The notes: a model not told the origin generated them from the letters alone. Positions 42,485-52,588 are shown, counted from the first letter of the stretch. The stretch is DNA of 64,000 nucleotides from Lentilactobacillus buchneri (GCF_018314255.1 NZ_CP073066.1:1178001-1242000); one strand, 5' to 3'. Program-made: numbers and translations.

Positions 42485-43315
42485 TTAATTCATTGATGTT
42501 TGACTATTCTTTAAATTCTCATCAGTTTGTTTGATAATGCCACCCGTAAACGCGTTGATCCGTTTCAACTGAACTTGGGTAGAATTTTGAGGTCTAATTG
42601 CGATAATCCAAGTTGGAATAAAGACTCGATCGCCATCGATTGACAATAACTTGGTGTACCCGAGACTTGCCCATGCAACCGTGGTGTTATTCGGAATCTC
42701 ATTATACTGATACAACCAAATTAACGCCCGGGTTTCCGAAATGGTTTCCGAACTTTCGCGCAGGCTCTTGATTCCCTGCAGATAAGACTGAGTGTAACTG
42801 ACAATCTGATAATTGGAATTCAGCGTAAATCTGATCTGGGCTTCAGAGGAGTAAATCGAACTTCCCATCGCCTTTTGATTGTAAACGATATTCCGACTGG
42901 TTGAAAGGTTTTTGCTGTAAACGTACTGGTCACCAAACAACACAAACGTGGAATCGGTTAACAATTTATCAATTGATTTGCGTGGATTATTCTTATCAAC
43001 CGTGATTGGCTGCTTAAGTTCACTTTCCAGCTCATGACCAACAAATTGGGGAGTCTGGTTAACCAATTGTCCCATCTGGTTACGCAAAACGTCGCTTTGT
43101 TCACCAGAAATGTAATAGGCAGTTTCGTTCTTCTTGGACAAGTTGCCAACTTTAATCTGGTCGTTACGCATTTCCTTGACGATCACTGAATCCGAGTCGC
43201 CTTGGGACACGTTGTCGGCCTGCATGTCCATGTTCTTTTTGAACATCCCAAACAAGAAAATGTCGATTGCGATAAAGGTCACTAAAAAGATGATCTCAAT
43301 TCTTCGAAAGTTCAC
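42485..43315 (-). CDS. yycI: WalK-regulating membrane protein YycI
   Basis: A 276-residue protein with one N-terminal helix (about 6-24) and an extracellular YycH/YycI-type domain. In Bacillus, YycI with YycH controls the kinase WalK. GTG start following AAAGGAGGG. It lies 16 bases after yycH. Confidence 0.88.
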   Translation of the reverse strand: MNFRRIEIIFLVTFIAIDIFLFGMFKKNMDMQADNVSQGDSDSVIVKEMRNDQIKVGNLSKKNETAYYISGEQSDVLRNQMGQLVNQTPQFVGHELESELKQPITVDKNNPRKSIDKLLTDSTFVLFGDQYVYSKNLSTSRNIVYNQKAMGSSIYSSEAQIRFTLNSNYQIVSYTQSYLQGIKSLRESSETISETRALIWLYQYNEIPNNTTVAWASLGYTKLLSIDGDRVFIPTWIIAIRPQNSTQVQLKRINAFTGGIIKQTDENLKNSQTSMN

Positions 43316-43331
43316 CAGGCTCCCTCCTTTC

Positions 43332-44630
43332 CTAATATTGGTTCATAAGTGCAGTGTAAGAGCGCCATTGATTTTTATAATAGATGTACCAATCTGGATT
43401 CAGGTCAATCAATAATGGAGATGTAGAATCCTTCTTCCAAGTATAACCCAGACGGACTTTCTGAAGATCCTTTAAATTGTACCCACGATTGACCAGCCGC
43501 TTCAGCATTGTTTCAGTTGACGGCAGCGAAACGTAGCCCTTGTTACTTGGCAGCGGCACCTCAGGATTATCCAATGAAAATTGGATCCGCTGAGCACTGG
43601 AGTTCAGTGTCCGCGTCGAGACGGTCCCAAAGCCACTGGCTCGAAAAATCGGAAAACCTTCAACATAGGTCCGATACATCACCGTCCGGCTCTTTGGATC
43701 ATAGCTGAAGAAACGGACGTTATCCATTGGCAGCCCTAACTTAGTGATGTTCTTGTAGGAATCGTTAATCGTTGACGTCAAACTGCGGCGGTTATGATTT
43801 GGCCGAAAGTCAGAAAATTCCGCCATCCGGTTTCTGGAGTTAAACGTTAATTGCAGCGAACTTTGATCACCGTAGATCGTCATATTCTTTCGCCGCTTAA
43901 CGTTAATGCTGGTTGAATCCTGAGTATTCAGCAGTCGGCTAACATAGTAATCGTCAGATTGACGGTCAATCAAATACTTATAAGGCTGCATCTGCACGGA
44001 GCTGGTAACGTATACGATCGGCCGATTATTTAATAACTTGAAGCTGGCCGGTTGCGTCCGCATGTCCATCTGCAGAACCTTGTTCAAAGATTTTAAACTG
44101 TGTTTTTTAACATCGACTTCATACACAGTGAAATTTTTATCATAGAGAAGATACAGTTTAGTTGAATTGTTGGTTGGCAAGACAACTCGGTTAATTTTGA
44201 TGTTCGGCAGCTTCCGGAATCGATTGCTGACAATTGCGTTAAATGTCCGCATCGAAACCGTGTCTGAATAGTTCAGCATAATCGAATCAGTCTGGTTAGC
44301 GATTCGAAAATAGTCAACTTGCGAATTTTTGCTTAAAGTTTTCATCCGCGGATTTTGATAATGATGCATCGTTTTCTTAATCTCAGTCACGGTGTTCACT
44401 AACTTGTTGACCATAATCTGTTGGGTCCCGTCCGCATTCGTATGAATTGCCTGAACCGGTGAGTAGACGTACCGTTTGGGCTTAATCATCTGCTGCGTCT
44501 GCGGGCTTTGCGCCGTTTGCTTATTGGTCCGATAATTAGCCGGATTGGTCCAGAGAACCACCGAGAGCGTTAGACTGGCAACCACCGCAATGGTGAGTGC
44601 AAGGGGTATTAAGTATTTACTAAACCTCAT
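43332..44630 (-). CDS. yycH: WalK-regulating membrane protein YycH
   Basis: A 432-residue protein with an N-terminal membrane helix (about 7-28) and a long extracellular domain. Its start overlaps the last 11 bases of walK, indicating translational coupling. It adjusts WalK activity together with YycI. Confidence 0.9.
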   Translation of the reverse strand: MRFSKYLIPLALTIAVVASLTLSVVLWTNPANYRTNKQTAQSPQTQQMIKPKRYVYSPVQAIHTNADGTQQIMVNKLVNTVTEIKKTMHHYQNPRMKTLSKNSQVDYFRIANQTDSIMLNYSDTVSMRTFNAIVSNRFRKLPNIKINRVVLPTNNSTKLYLLYDKNFTVYEVDVKKHSLKSLNKVLQMDMRTQPASFKLLNNRPIVYVTSSVQMQPYKYLIDRQSDDYYVSRLLNTQDSTSINVKRRKNMTIYGDQSSLQLTFNSRNRMAEFSDFRPNHNRRSLTSTINDSYKNITKLGLPMDNVRFFSYDPKSRTVMYRTYVEGFPIFRASGFGTVSTRTLNSSAQRIQFSLDNPEVPLPSNKGYVSLPSTETMLKRLVNRGYNLKDLQKVRLGYTWKKDSTSPLLIDLNPDWYIYYKNQWRSYTALMNQY

Positions 44631-46473
44631 CCCACAAGTCCTCCTCTTCTACCGGTTCGTATGGCAAAGCAATATAGAATGTTGATCCCTTGCCTTCCAC
44701 ACTCTCGGCCCAAATTTGGCCATGCAAGGCCTCGACAGTTTCCTTGGAAATCGCCAAGCCCAATCCGCTACCGCCTTGCTGACGGGAACGGGCCTTATCA
44801 ACTCTATAGAACCGGTCAAAGATATGCGGAATATCCTTTCGCGGAATTCCCAATCCTTGATCGCTGACACTTAAGATGACCTTATTTCTGGTTTCATAGA
44901 GCCGGCACGTAATCACGCCGCCATCCGGTGAATATTTGATGGCGTTATTCATCAAATTATCCAATACTTGGGTAAAGCGGTCGGTGTCCAGGTCAACCCA
45001 CAGATCCCGCTTGGTAAAGTAGCGTTTGATCGTATAGGTCTTTTCTGGATGATCTTCTTTTTTAAGAATCATGTCAAATCGGTTCAAAACATAATTGAAC
45101 AATTCATTGATATTGACCAATTCCACTTCCATCTTCTGCGTCCCGGAATCCATCCGTGACAATGTTAACAGGTCGTTAATCATACGAATCATTCGATCGG
45201 TTTCATCTTGAGTGACTTTCAAGAACTTCGGTGCCAGCTTCGGATCCTTCCAGGCACCATCAGACAGCGCTTCAATGTATGAACGAACACTGGTCAATGG
45301 GGTTCGCAATTCATGAGAAACGTTGGACACGAACTGTTTACGATCTTGATCGATTCGCTGCTGCTCGGTGATATCACGAAGCACGCAGACCAGCCCGCTA
45401 ATGAAGCCGGATTCCCGTTGAATCAGTGAAAAATGGGCGTGCAAAACCAGACTGTGATCTTCACTTGAAAAATCAAGGATTAACTCATCCGGTTTTTCAA
45501 GCAAGTCCCGCAGACTGTAGTCTTTGCGAATATCCAACACGTCCAAAATCGACTTGCCCATGGCTTGGTTTTCATCAAGATCCAAGAAACTGGCGGCCGT
45601 TTCATTAATGATAATCACGTTTCCACGCCGATCGGTCGCCAAAACACCATCGGTCATATTTGCCAGGACCGAATCCAAGCGTCGCCGTTCAGACTCAGTT
45701 GACTCATGGGACTCTTCAACCCTGACAGATAGGTTGTTAACCGCACTGGCAAGTTGACCCAGCTCATCATTTCCATAAACGTGAACTTGGCCGGAATAGT
45801 CCCCACGGGCAATTCTGATGGTCTGCTTCTTCATTTCTTCAATCGGTCGTGTAATTGCTCGCGAAATAACAATCGAGATTAATAACCCCAAAATAATGGC
45901 AATCGACGCGGCGAACAGATAAATCAGCGTAATGCTGTTAATACTGTCATAGACGCTGTCGAGGTTCGCCCGGGTGTATACCACCCCGACGACCGTACTA
46001 TTATTGTTGGAGCTCTTAATCAACGGTGAAATCATGGTGTAATAACGCGCACCAGTTGAAGAATCATAGGTTGTCTTTTCAAATTTTTTCCCGTTGTAAA
46101 TTGCGTTCTTGACGTTATCATCGGTGGTCTTTTGGCCAACGATCGCCTGGTTGTTAATCTGATTGGTACCGCGAATTGTCCCTTTATTATCAATGACTTG
46201 AATTTGCGCGGTATTGCCGCTGTCGGAATCATTCAAGATGGTCTTGATCCGGCCGTTGGCTTTTGTTTCATCGGCACTTGACAATTGGGTCGTCAATGAA
46301 TTGGTGACATAAGTCTGCAGTTGAATTTGGTTCTTAAAGGTCGCCAAATTTTGATGCTCCAGCTGCCTAACAAAGACCGCACCAACGATTTCCAGCGTTA
46401 CCAGGAGGATCAGGGCGAAAACCAGTGCGATCTTAAATTTGATTGATTGGTAAAATTTAATTCGATTATTCAC
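44620..46473 (-). CDS. walK: Sensor histidine kinase WalK
   Basis: A 617-residue essential cell-wall sensor kinase. In order: TM1 (about 13-34), extracellular Cache-like domain, TM2 (about 180-203), HAMP (TRPIEEMKKQTIRIARGDYSG), PAS (VLATDRRGNVIIINE), HisKA with phospho-His in FVSNVSHELRTPLTSV, and HATPase with NAIKYS, DQGLGIP and GSGLGLAI. GTG start. It phosphorylates WalR. Confidence 0.95.
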   Translation of the reverse strand: MNNRIKFYQSIKFKIALVFALILLVTLEIVGAVFVRQLEHQNLATFKNQIQLQTYVTNSLTTQLSSADETKANGRIKTILNDSDSGNTAQIQVIDNKGTIRGTNQINNQAIVGQKTTDDNVKNAIYNGKKFEKTTYDSSTGARYYTMISPLIKSSNNNSTVVGVVYTRANLDSVYDSINSITLIYLFAASIAIILGLLISIVISRAITRPIEEMKKQTIRIARGDYSGQVHVYGNDELGQLASAVNNLSVRVEESHESTESERRRLDSVLANMTDGVLATDRRGNVIIINETAASFLDLDENQAMGKSILDVLDIRKDYSLRDLLEKPDELILDFSSEDHSLVLHAHFSLIQRESGFISGLVCVLRDITEQQRIDQDRKQFVSNVSHELRTPLTSVRSYIEALSDGAWKDPKLAPKFLKVTQDETDRMIRMINDLLTLSRMDSGTQKMEVELVNINELFNYVLNRFDMILKKEDHPEKTYTIKRYFTKRDLWVDLDTDRFTQVLDNLMNNAIKYSPDGGVITCRLYETRNKVILSVSDQGLGIPRKDIPHIFDRFYRVDKARSRQQGGSGLGLAISKETVEALHGQIWAESVEGKGSTFYIALPYEPVEEEDLWDEV

Positions 46474-46511
46474 AACCAGTTAATACCCCTTATGCATTGA
46501 TTTCATTGAGA

Positions 46512-47228
46512 TTATGCTTGATCACTTTCTGGGTTGCGCAGGTAATAACCTACCCCACGACGGGTTACCAGCCAGGTTGGATGACTGGGGCTGTCCTCAA
46601 CTTTTTCACGGAGACGCCGGACAGTGACATCAACGGTTCTCACGTCACCAAAATAATCATAGCCCCAAACGGTCTGCAGTAAATGCTCCCGGGTCATGAC
46701 TTGGCCAATGTGTTGGGCCAAATAATGCAACAATTCAAATTCACGGTGGGTCAATTCAATATTTTCACCCCGTTTGGAAACTGAGTAAGCTTCCGGATGA
46801 ATCACCAAATCACCGATCTTGATATCTTTATTTTCGTCTTCTTCGTTATTGGAACTGCTATTGGTCCCCTGACGGCGTAGGTTAGCCTTCACACGGGCGA
46901 CTAATTCTCGGTTCGAGAATGGCTTGGTCACATAATCATCAGCCCCAAGCTCCAAGCCAAGAACCTTATCCAACTCGGAATCTTTGGCAGTCACCATAAT
47001 GATTGGGGTGTCCTTAGTCTTACGGACTTCCCTGGCAACTTCCAGGCCATCAACTTTGGGTAACATCAGATCCAAGATAATTAAATCCGGATCAACGTCT
47101 TTGACTTGCTGCAATGCTTCTTCACCATCATAAGCTACTGAGACTTCGTAGCCTTCTTTAGTTAAATTAAATTTTTCAATGTCGACGATTGGTTTTTCGT
47201 CATCGACAACCAGTATCTTTTTTGCCAT
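46512..47228 (-). CDS. walR: Response regulator WalR
   Basis: A 238-residue OmpR/PhoB-type regulator. The receiver has DDE near the N-terminus, phospho-Asp in [14 protein letters not shown] and the Lys in YVTKPF; the C-terminal winged helix has [24 protein letters not shown] and [13 protein letters not shown]. It controls peptidoglycan hydrolase genes. ATG 47228 has GGAG nine bases upstream. First gene of the operon. Confidence 0.96.
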   Translation of the reverse strand: MAKKILVVDDEKPIVDIEKFNLTKEGYEVSVAYDGEEALQQVKDVDPDLIILDLMLPKVDGLEVAREVRKTKDTPIIMVTAKDSELDKVLGLELGADDYVTKPFSNRELVARVKANLRRQGTNSSSNNEEDENKDIKIGDLVIHPEAYSVSKRGENIELTHREFELLHYLAQHIGQVMTREHLLQTVWGYDYFGDVRTVDVTVRRLREKVEDSPSHPTWLVTRRGVGYYLRNPESDQA

Positions 47229-47343
47229 TAACAATTTCTCCTAACATGGATTTTAATATTGTTATTTTCTAAAATTTGCACACGCCAACATGTTGCTATT
47301 ATAACACAGACCGATATTGGTCAAATAAATCCCCTTTTCCGTG

Positions 47344-47372
47344 TTGCAAATATTTTGAGCATATGCTATTAT
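47344..47372 (+). promoter_or_regulatory. Promoter of tRNA-Lys
   Basis: TTGCAA (47344-47349), 17 bases, TATTAT (47367-47372), ending 19 bases before the mature tRNA. Confidence 0.75.
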
Positions 47373-47391
47373 ATTTAAGTCGGTTAGTAAT

Positions 47392-47464
47392 GGGCAGTTA
47401 GCTCAGTTGGTAGAGCAACGGACTCTTAATCCGTGGGTCCAGGGTTCGAGCCCCTGACTGCCCA
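47392..47464 (+). tRNA. tRNA-Lys (anticodon CTT)
   Basis: A 73-base cloverleaf: acceptor GGGCAGT with ACTGCCC, D-arm GCTC/GAGC, anticodon stem CGGA/TCCG with loop CTCTTAA, T-arm GGGTTCGAGCCCC. The anticodon CTT is at 47425-47427. CCA is not encoded. Confidence 0.97.
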
Positions 47465-47481
47465 TCAATTACATACCATTA

Positions 47482-47526
47482 AATAACGATCACGCAGCTA
47501 CTCATAGCCGTGGTTGTTATTTTTTT
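47482..47526 (+). terminator. Terminator of tRNA-Lys
   Basis: AATAAC-A-CACG pairs with CGTG-T-GTTATT, followed by a T7 run. Confidence 0.8.
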
Positions 47527-47532
47527 GCCTAA

Positions 47533-47579
47533 AAATAGCTGTCCACTGCATCCCTTCATAGGATGATGGACAGCTATTT
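47533..47579 (-). terminator. Terminator of the TetR gene
   Basis: AAATAGCTGTCCA pairs with TGGACAGCTATTT, with a T5 run on the minus strand. The stem overlaps the last codons. Confidence 0.8.
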
Positions 47580-48236
47580 GACGTTATGATATGTTAGTCC
47601 ATTCGTCAAAAAGACGGTCATATACTTAATTTCATCTTCAATGTTCACCGGAATGCCGAGAATTCGTTTGCCAAAATAGCCAATGACAGACGAAAACAGG
47701 AATTGAATAACATAACGCTCCGGGAACCGGGCCATTTTGCCGGTCTTTTGCAGATGTTTGATATTTGGTATCACGTTGGATGATATGTGACTGCTAAAGG
47801 CCTCTGTAAGCTGTGAAATAATCCCCTCATCTTCAACAATCACCTGTCCGGCAAGTAACTTCAAGGCAGCGTAGTTCTGGTCGATAAATCTCAGCCGATC
47901 AGGAACGATTGCTCTGACAAAGGGCTCGACCTCATCGTAAGACTTGCTGAAAGCCGTATTGCCAAACTCGTCAACGGCTTTAGGCAATACATCGTTTAAT
48001 AGTGGGGCCAGCACCGCCACCAATAAAGCCTGTTTATTGTGGAAACGCTGATAGACCGAACCGACAGCCACGCCTGCCCGATCAGCAATTTGGGCACTTG
48101 AGGTTTCACTAAAGCCTTGAGTAGAAAACAGTTCGAGGGCCGCCTGGAGGATCCGCTTCTGTTTATCTGTCAGACCGTCCATTTTTTTGAGTGTCTCTTT
48201 ATATAATTGTTGAAAATCATTCTCTGCATCAGCCAC
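47574..48236 (-). CDS. TetR-family transcription regulator
   Basis: A 220-residue repressor. The HTH is ILQAALELFSTQGFSETSSAQIADRAGVAVGSVYQRFHNKQALL. The C-terminal half is the ligand and dimer domain. GTG 48236 is preferred because GAGGTG lies just upstream; the in-frame GTG at 48245 lies within that site. Divergent from a YhgE-like exporter gene with a palindrome between them. Confidence 0.85.
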   Translation of the reverse strand: MADAENDFQQLYKETLKKMDGLTDKQKRILQAALELFSTQGFSETSSAQIADRAGVAVGSVYQRFHNKQALLVAVLAPLLNDVLPKAVDEFGNTAFSKSYDEVEPFVRAIVPDRLRFIDQNYAALKLLAGQVIVEDEGIISQLTEAFSSHISSNVIPNIKHLQKTGKMARFPERYVIQFLFSSVIGYFGKRILGIPVNIEDEIKYMTVFLTNGLTYHNVK

Positions 48237-48294
48237 AGCTCGCACCTCATTTCGTTTTTAGTTTAGCGGACTTGGAATGACTTTTCAAATGTGT

Positions 48295-48355
48295 TTGACA
48301 TTTGTTTAGAAAAAGATTATTGTTGCTAAGTTACAAAAATGAATGAGCATTCATT
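48295..48355 (+). promoter_or_regulatory. Promoter and TetR-type operator
   Basis: TTGACA (48295-48300), 17 bases, TATTGT (48318-48323) form the promoter of the YhgE-like gene. AATGAATG-AG-CATTCATT at 48338-48355, an 8-bp perfect inverted repeat, covers the start region and is a typical TetR operator. Confidence 0.7.
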
Positions 48356-48381
48356 CGTTATTTTAAGGAGGAACAACTAAA

Positions 48382-49686
48382 ATGTCAAAATGGTTTTCAA
48401 ATAAATTTAGTTGGCTGGGAATGTTAGTCGCCAGTTTTATTGCAGTTTCGTTTGTATTCTGCATTCTACCGGCTTTCAAGCACATGCCAACCAATACTCA
48501 AAACTTACCAATCGTCATTGTCAATCAAGATAACCAACAGATCTCGGATAAGGTTGCCGACGGTTTGAAGGACAACCTGCCCTTCAAGCATATTTCGACT
48601 TCGAGTAGCCTAAGCCGAACCAAACACCGAATCGAACTTCGTAAAGCTTCGCTGGCGGTTGTGATTCCCGATGGATTTAATAAGGACGTTCGTGCCGGCA
48701 AACGACCAACCGTTAATTTTGTCGTCAATAACGCTAATAGCATGGTCCAAACCAACGTTAATCAGGGACTGATCTCCCGGATCCAAAGTACAGTTAACGC
48801 CCAGTTGACCCAGCAGTCGCTTGTCGGCATGTATGCCAAACAACTTGCGCCTAAGATGATGAAAACTGCAATGGCAGCTGGAATGAAGACCGCCATGCAA
48901 AAAGCTATGACGGCCTCAAAAGGTCAAGCTGTTAATCAAAAACAGATCCAAAAACAGGTTCAAGCAAAAGTACAACTCAAGATCCAAAAGCAAGTCATGG
49001 CCCGGGCCACTAAGATGGCAGCACCATTTAACATTACGGCTAAATCATCGACCGATACCATGGGTACCAAGCAGGTCAATATGCAGCACCAGATGGCACC
49101 GATGTTTATCTCGATGGGCCAATATCTGGGCCTGATGATCGCTTCAATCATCATCACGATGACCTTCATGTCGGTTCGTTTCATCGCCGGCAAGTGGAAA
49201 ACCTTCCTTGGCCTTCAAGTCACGGGCGTTATTACCGCGGTTGTTTTAGCATTATTGACCGTTGGTGCGCTGCGATGCCTCGTCAGCTTTGACGGTGGGG
49301 TTTTCAACGCTTTGCTTTGGCAAAATGTCTTGTACGATTTTGCAGCCTTCGAACTTACCAGCGGCTTGGCACTTCTATTTGGCGGCCTACCAAGTTTGCT
49401 GATTCAATTACCACTGTTCGTCCTTCAAATCATGGCTGGTGGCGGAACGCTCCCACGGGCGGCCATGACCAGTTTCTACAAGTTCTTAAGCCAAACGACG
49501 CCAATGTACCAAAACATCTACAGCAGTTATAACATCATGGCTAACCTCGGCAACACAGGTGCCTTCCAGCAGACCCTCTGGTGGGTTGCACTTGGTGGCC
49601 TGGTAATCGGGTCACTGGCAGTCTGGATTGGTTATCGCGGCAAAGAACGACGCGGTTTGGCAGCTGTTATTCCGACCAAGTTTTAA
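48382..49686 (+). CDS. YhgE/Pip-like ABC-2 type membrane protein
   Basis: A 434-residue protein with an N-terminal membrane helix (about 10-31), a large extracellular region (about 32-245) including a Met/Gln/Lys-rich helical stretch, and about five membrane helices at the C-terminus (from MFISMGQYLGLMIASIIITM). This layout belongs to the YhgE/Pip and ABC-2 permease group, linked to phage infection proteins and export of membrane-active compounds. AAGGAGG precedes the ATG. Control by the divergent TetR protein suggests an inducible efflux role. Confidence 0.75.
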   Translation: MSKWFSNKFSWLGMLVASFIAVSFVFCILPAFKHMPTNTQNLPIVIVNQDNQQISDKVADGLKDNLPFKHISTSSSLSRTKHRIELRKASLAVVIPDGFNKDVRAGKRPTVNFVVNNANSMVQTNVNQGLISRIQSTVNAQLTQQSLVGMYAKQLAPKMMKTAMAAGMKTAMQKAMTASKGQAVNQKQIQKQVQAKVQLKIQKQVMARATKMAAPFNITAKSSTDTMGTKQVNMQHQMAPMFISMGQYLGLMIASIIITMTFMSVRFIAGKWKTFLGLQVTGVITAVVLALLTVGALRCLVSFDGGVFNALLWQNVLYDFAAFELTSGLALLFGGLPSLLIQLPLFVLQIMAGGGTLPRAAMTSFYKFLSQTTPMYQNIYSSYNIMANLGNTGAFQQTLWWVALGGLVIGSLAVWIGYRGKERRGLAAVIPTKF

Positions 49687-49703
49687 AAAATAATGAATAT
49701 CCC

Positions 49704-49736
49704 AAAGACGGCTTCCCTCAAAGGAGCCGTCTTTTT
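49704..49736 (+). terminator. Rho-independent terminator
   Basis: AAAGACGGCT-CC pairs with GG-GCCGTCTTT, followed by TTTTT. Confidence 0.85.
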
Positions 49737-49960
49737 GCATTGGAGAAACGATTTACAAACCACAAACACTATTGACGCATTTAACATTTGCAGGAACGAA
49801 TCGTCATTGCAGCTCATTTATGACCCGAATCGCTTTTCCCAAAATTTGATTATTAGTGTCTGTAGTGAGGATGATTGGCTTAGAATTCCATGGCGGGAGT
49901 GACACACCACATACGGTCTATAGTTTTGATAAGTCGGTTTTTGACTAATATCTGACTAAT
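49737..49960. other. Intergenic region, nothing recognised
   Basis: About 220 bases between two terminators. No ribosome site with a plausible ORF and no RNA structure is recognised. Confidence 0.4.
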
Positions 49961-49996
49961 ACTAAAGGGACTCAGATTTTTCCGAGTCCCTTTAGT
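49961..49996 (-). terminator. Terminator hairpin
   Basis: ACTAAAGGGACTC pairs perfectly with GAGTCCCTTTAGT. The T-run is weak on the minus strand. Confidence 0.7.
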
Positions 49997-50013
49997 ATAC
50001 ATAAACCACATTT

Positions 50014-50907
50014 TTAATTTTCTTTTTCCCCTAAAACAACATTATAAATCAAATAAAATGATGGTGATCCCCCAGGATGGATAAGCGTATCACTTTTGTG
50101 ATTATCTTGATCCCCCACCTCATCATAAATACAAATTCCTAGTTGATAGTTTCCCATATTGGCTCTCTTCTCAGCAGTGTATCCCGCCGCATCAAGCATT
50201 TTGGCAACTGCATTTACTCGACCCGTAGCAGGTAATAAATATGTCGAATTCAAAAACGATGAAGGATCAGACCCAAGAAAATAATGGTTTTTGTAATTTG
50301 TATATTTACTACCCTTATACGTCAGATAATTGGCATTAAAATCCAATTTATTGGTAAATCCATTAAGTGGGATTAATCCTGTTTTAGCAATTGGATTATT
50401 GTTAGCAACTTGCTTTGACAAATCCAAACTAACCTGACTATTCGGGAATAGCTTCAAAATCTGTCTAGCAAGTTTTTGAGATGGTGCCGTCTTTAAATAG
50501 TTAATGTATTCTGCATCGCTAGTAAATGAATTAACGTTCTTAGCTAAAGCCCTGGTTACATATTTATGATAGACAAGCCCCCGAACTGATTGATCAGCGT
50601 TACTAATCTTATAATAGATGCCCTTTCCATGCTTAGTTGTAACGGAAACAGCACTATACAAATTCCATTCGGTGTACTTATAGTTGTTTAGTTTATGAAT
50701 TCGCTTGGTATGCTTAAAGTTCCACATGTAACCAGTTTGCTGATCCTTCTGAATTGTTGGGGCCGTATACATATGCGTTGTATCCAATCGATCATCATGA
50801 TTATCCCAATAAACTTTAATTTTACTTTTTGCCTGGCTGGTGTTTGAAATGCCAAGGATGAGTAGAAAAGTCACTACCAAAATTCCAATCTTAAGCCGTT
50901 TTGTCAT
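50014..50907 (-). CDS. Secreted protein of unknown function
   Basis: A 297-residue exported protein with a signal peptide (about 1-26, ending TSQAK). The mature part is rich in Tyr, Lys and Asn and contains an SH3-like start (YKISNADQSVRGLVYHKYV). The C-terminal half (GRVNAVAKMLDAAGYTAEKRANMGNYQLGICIYDE) recalls CAP/SCP-like surface proteins, but no motif is firm. A fair ribosome site, GGAGGG, precedes the ATG. Single gene. Confidence 0.7.
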   Translation of the reverse strand: MTKRLKIGILVVTFLLILGISNTSQAKSKIKVYWDNHDDRLDTTHMYTAPTIQKDQQTGYMWNFKHTKRIHKLNNYKYTEWNLYSAVSVTTKHGKGIYYKISNADQSVRGLVYHKYVTRALAKNVNSFTSDAEYINYLKTAPSQKLARQILKLFPNSQVSLDLSKQVANNNPIAKTGLIPLNGFTNKLDFNANYLTYKGSKYTNYKNHYFLGSDPSSFLNSTYLLPATGRVNAVAKMLDAAGYTAEKRANMGNYQLGICIYDEVGDQDNHKSDTLIHPGGSPSFYLIYNVVLGEKEN

Positions 50908-51026
50908 TAAAGACCCTCCAATTTAAACAAATTCACAATTGTCCTCAAGTCTGATTATACTTGATCATCGAAATTCTTGCCAAATATCTGACATAGAAGA
51001 ATCTTACAAATAACGATATTAAAATA

Positions 51027-51054
51027 CGGCCAATGGAAAATTTCCCAAAGGCCG
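51027..51054 (-). terminator. Terminator of dnaB
   Basis: CGGCC and GGCCG, with further pairing inside, and a T-rich tail on the minus strand. Confidence 0.55.
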
Positions 51055-51082
51055 CTTAGAATGATATTTTGGATAAAATCTA

Positions 51083-52462
51083 TTACTGCTGAGCATAGGA
51101 AATCGATGAAAACTTATTATACGACTTCACGAACAGTAATTTAACCGTTCCACGAGGGCCAGATCGGTTCTTCTCAATAATGACCTCAACTTCTCCGACA
51201 TTATTTTCGTCGTCTTCACCCTCGGAGCCGGAATCATCACTATCATCGTCTTCATCACGATAATAATCATCACGGTAAAGAAAGGCGACGATATCGGCAT
51301 CCTGCTCGATTGAACCTGATTCACGGATATCAGATAAGACGGGCCGCTTATCCTGGCGTTGCTCAACTCCACGAGAAAGCTGAGATAGCGCAATCACGGG
51401 GACATGGAGTTCCTTGGCCAATTTCTTCAATTGACGGGAAATGCCGGAAACTTCCTGTTGCCGGTTTTCGGCGTTACTGCCTTCAATCAGCTGCAGATAA
51501 TCGACAACCACTAAGCCCAAGTTACCGGTTTCCTTCGCCAGCCGTCGACATTTAGCGCGGATTTCAGACATCTTGATCCCCGCCGTATCGTCCATATAAA
51601 TGTTGGCCCGAGACAAACTGCCCATGGCAACTACCAGATTCTGCCACTCATCTTCAGTTAGTTGACCGGTCCGCAAATGGTTGGCATCAATACTACCTTC
51701 GGCACACAGCATCCGGTTAACCAGCGATTCGGCACTCATTTCCAAACTGAAAATAGCGACAGTTTTATCCGTTTTGGTCCCGACATTTTGGGCCAGATTC
51801 AAGGCAAAGGCCGTTTTACCAACGGCCGGTCGGGCAGCTAAAATGATCAGCTCATCGCTATGCAAACCTGTTGTGATCTTGTCGAGTTCCGGATAACCGG
51901 TTGAAAGACCGGTAACCGCATCCCCTTCTTGGGACAAGCGGTCAATTTCGTTAAAGGCGTTATTTAAGACTTCTTTGATCGGTTTAAAACCAGACTGAGT
52001 CCGATTTTCAGCCACATTCATAATATCTCGTTCAGCGTCATCCAAGACCGTGGTGACATCGTCATCGGTATTATAGCTGTTAGTAACGATGTTGGTGGCA
52101 GTTTGGATCAGCCGGCGCAAAATGGCCTTATCCTTGACGATTTTTGCGTAGTAAGCCACGTTGGCAGCCGTTGGGACAGAACCAGCCAGATCGGCGATGT
52201 ATTCCATGCCGCCAACGTCGTCCAAGTTATTTTGTTCAGTTAAAATGTTGGTGATTGTCACCACATCAATTGCTTCATCGCGGTCGTTTAAAGTGACCAT
52301 ATCCTGATAGATAATTTGGTGAGCATGCTTATAAAAGTCATCAGGCTCTAAGAACTCCATGGACTCAACCAAAGCATCGGTACTCAAGAAAATCGATCCG
52401 AGGACGGCCTTTTCCGCGTCGATATTTTGTGGTGGTAATTCGTTTACAAACTCATTGCTCAT
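51083..52462 (-). CDS. dnaB: Replicative DNA helicase DnaB
   Basis: A 459-residue hexameric 5'-3' helicase of the replication fork (named DnaC in Bacillus). The N-terminal primase-interacting domain (PPQNIDAEKAVLGSIFL) is followed by a RecA-like domain with Walker A ARPAVGKTAFALN and Walker B LVVVDYLQLIEG. An acidic insertion (about 405-430, DEDDDSDDSGSEGEDDE) near the C-terminus is longer than usual. GAGGAA precedes the ATG. Confidence 0.96.
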   Translation of the reverse strand: MSNEFVNELPPQNIDAEKAVLGSIFLSTDALVESMEFLEPDDFYKHAHQIIYQDMVTLNDRDEAIDVVTITNILTEQNNLDDVGGMEYIADLAGSVPTAANVAYYAKIVKDKAILRRLIQTATNIVTNSYNTDDDVTTVLDDAERDIMNVAENRTQSGFKPIKEVLNNAFNEIDRLSQEGDAVTGLSTGYPELDKITTGLHSDELIILAARPAVGKTAFALNLAQNVGTKTDKTVAIFSLEMSAESLVNRMLCAEGSIDANHLRTGQLTEDEWQNLVVAMGSLSRANIYMDDTAGIKMSEIRAKCRRLAKETGNLGLVVVDYLQLIEGSNAENRQQEVSGISRQLKKLAKELHVPVIALSQLSRGVEQRQDKRPVLSDIRESGSIEQDADIVAFLYRDDYYRDEDDDSDDSGSEGEDDENNVGEVEVIIEKNRSGPRGTVKLLFVKSYNKFSSISYAQQ

Positions 52463-52547
52463 GTTTATTCCTCAAATTCGTTCACGTTAAATACAATAGT
52501 TAAATTGTAGCACACTCCCCTTAAATCTGGTCAGATTGGAGAAGAAA

Positions 52548-52588
52548 AGAGACTCGCCCACAAGGTGGTCCTTTTGTGAGGAGTCTCT
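52548..52588 (-). terminator. Terminator of gdpP-rplI
   Basis: AGAGACTC pairs with GAGTCTCT, with an inner CACAAG/CTTTTGTG stem and TTTTCTT on the minus strand. Confidence 0.8.
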
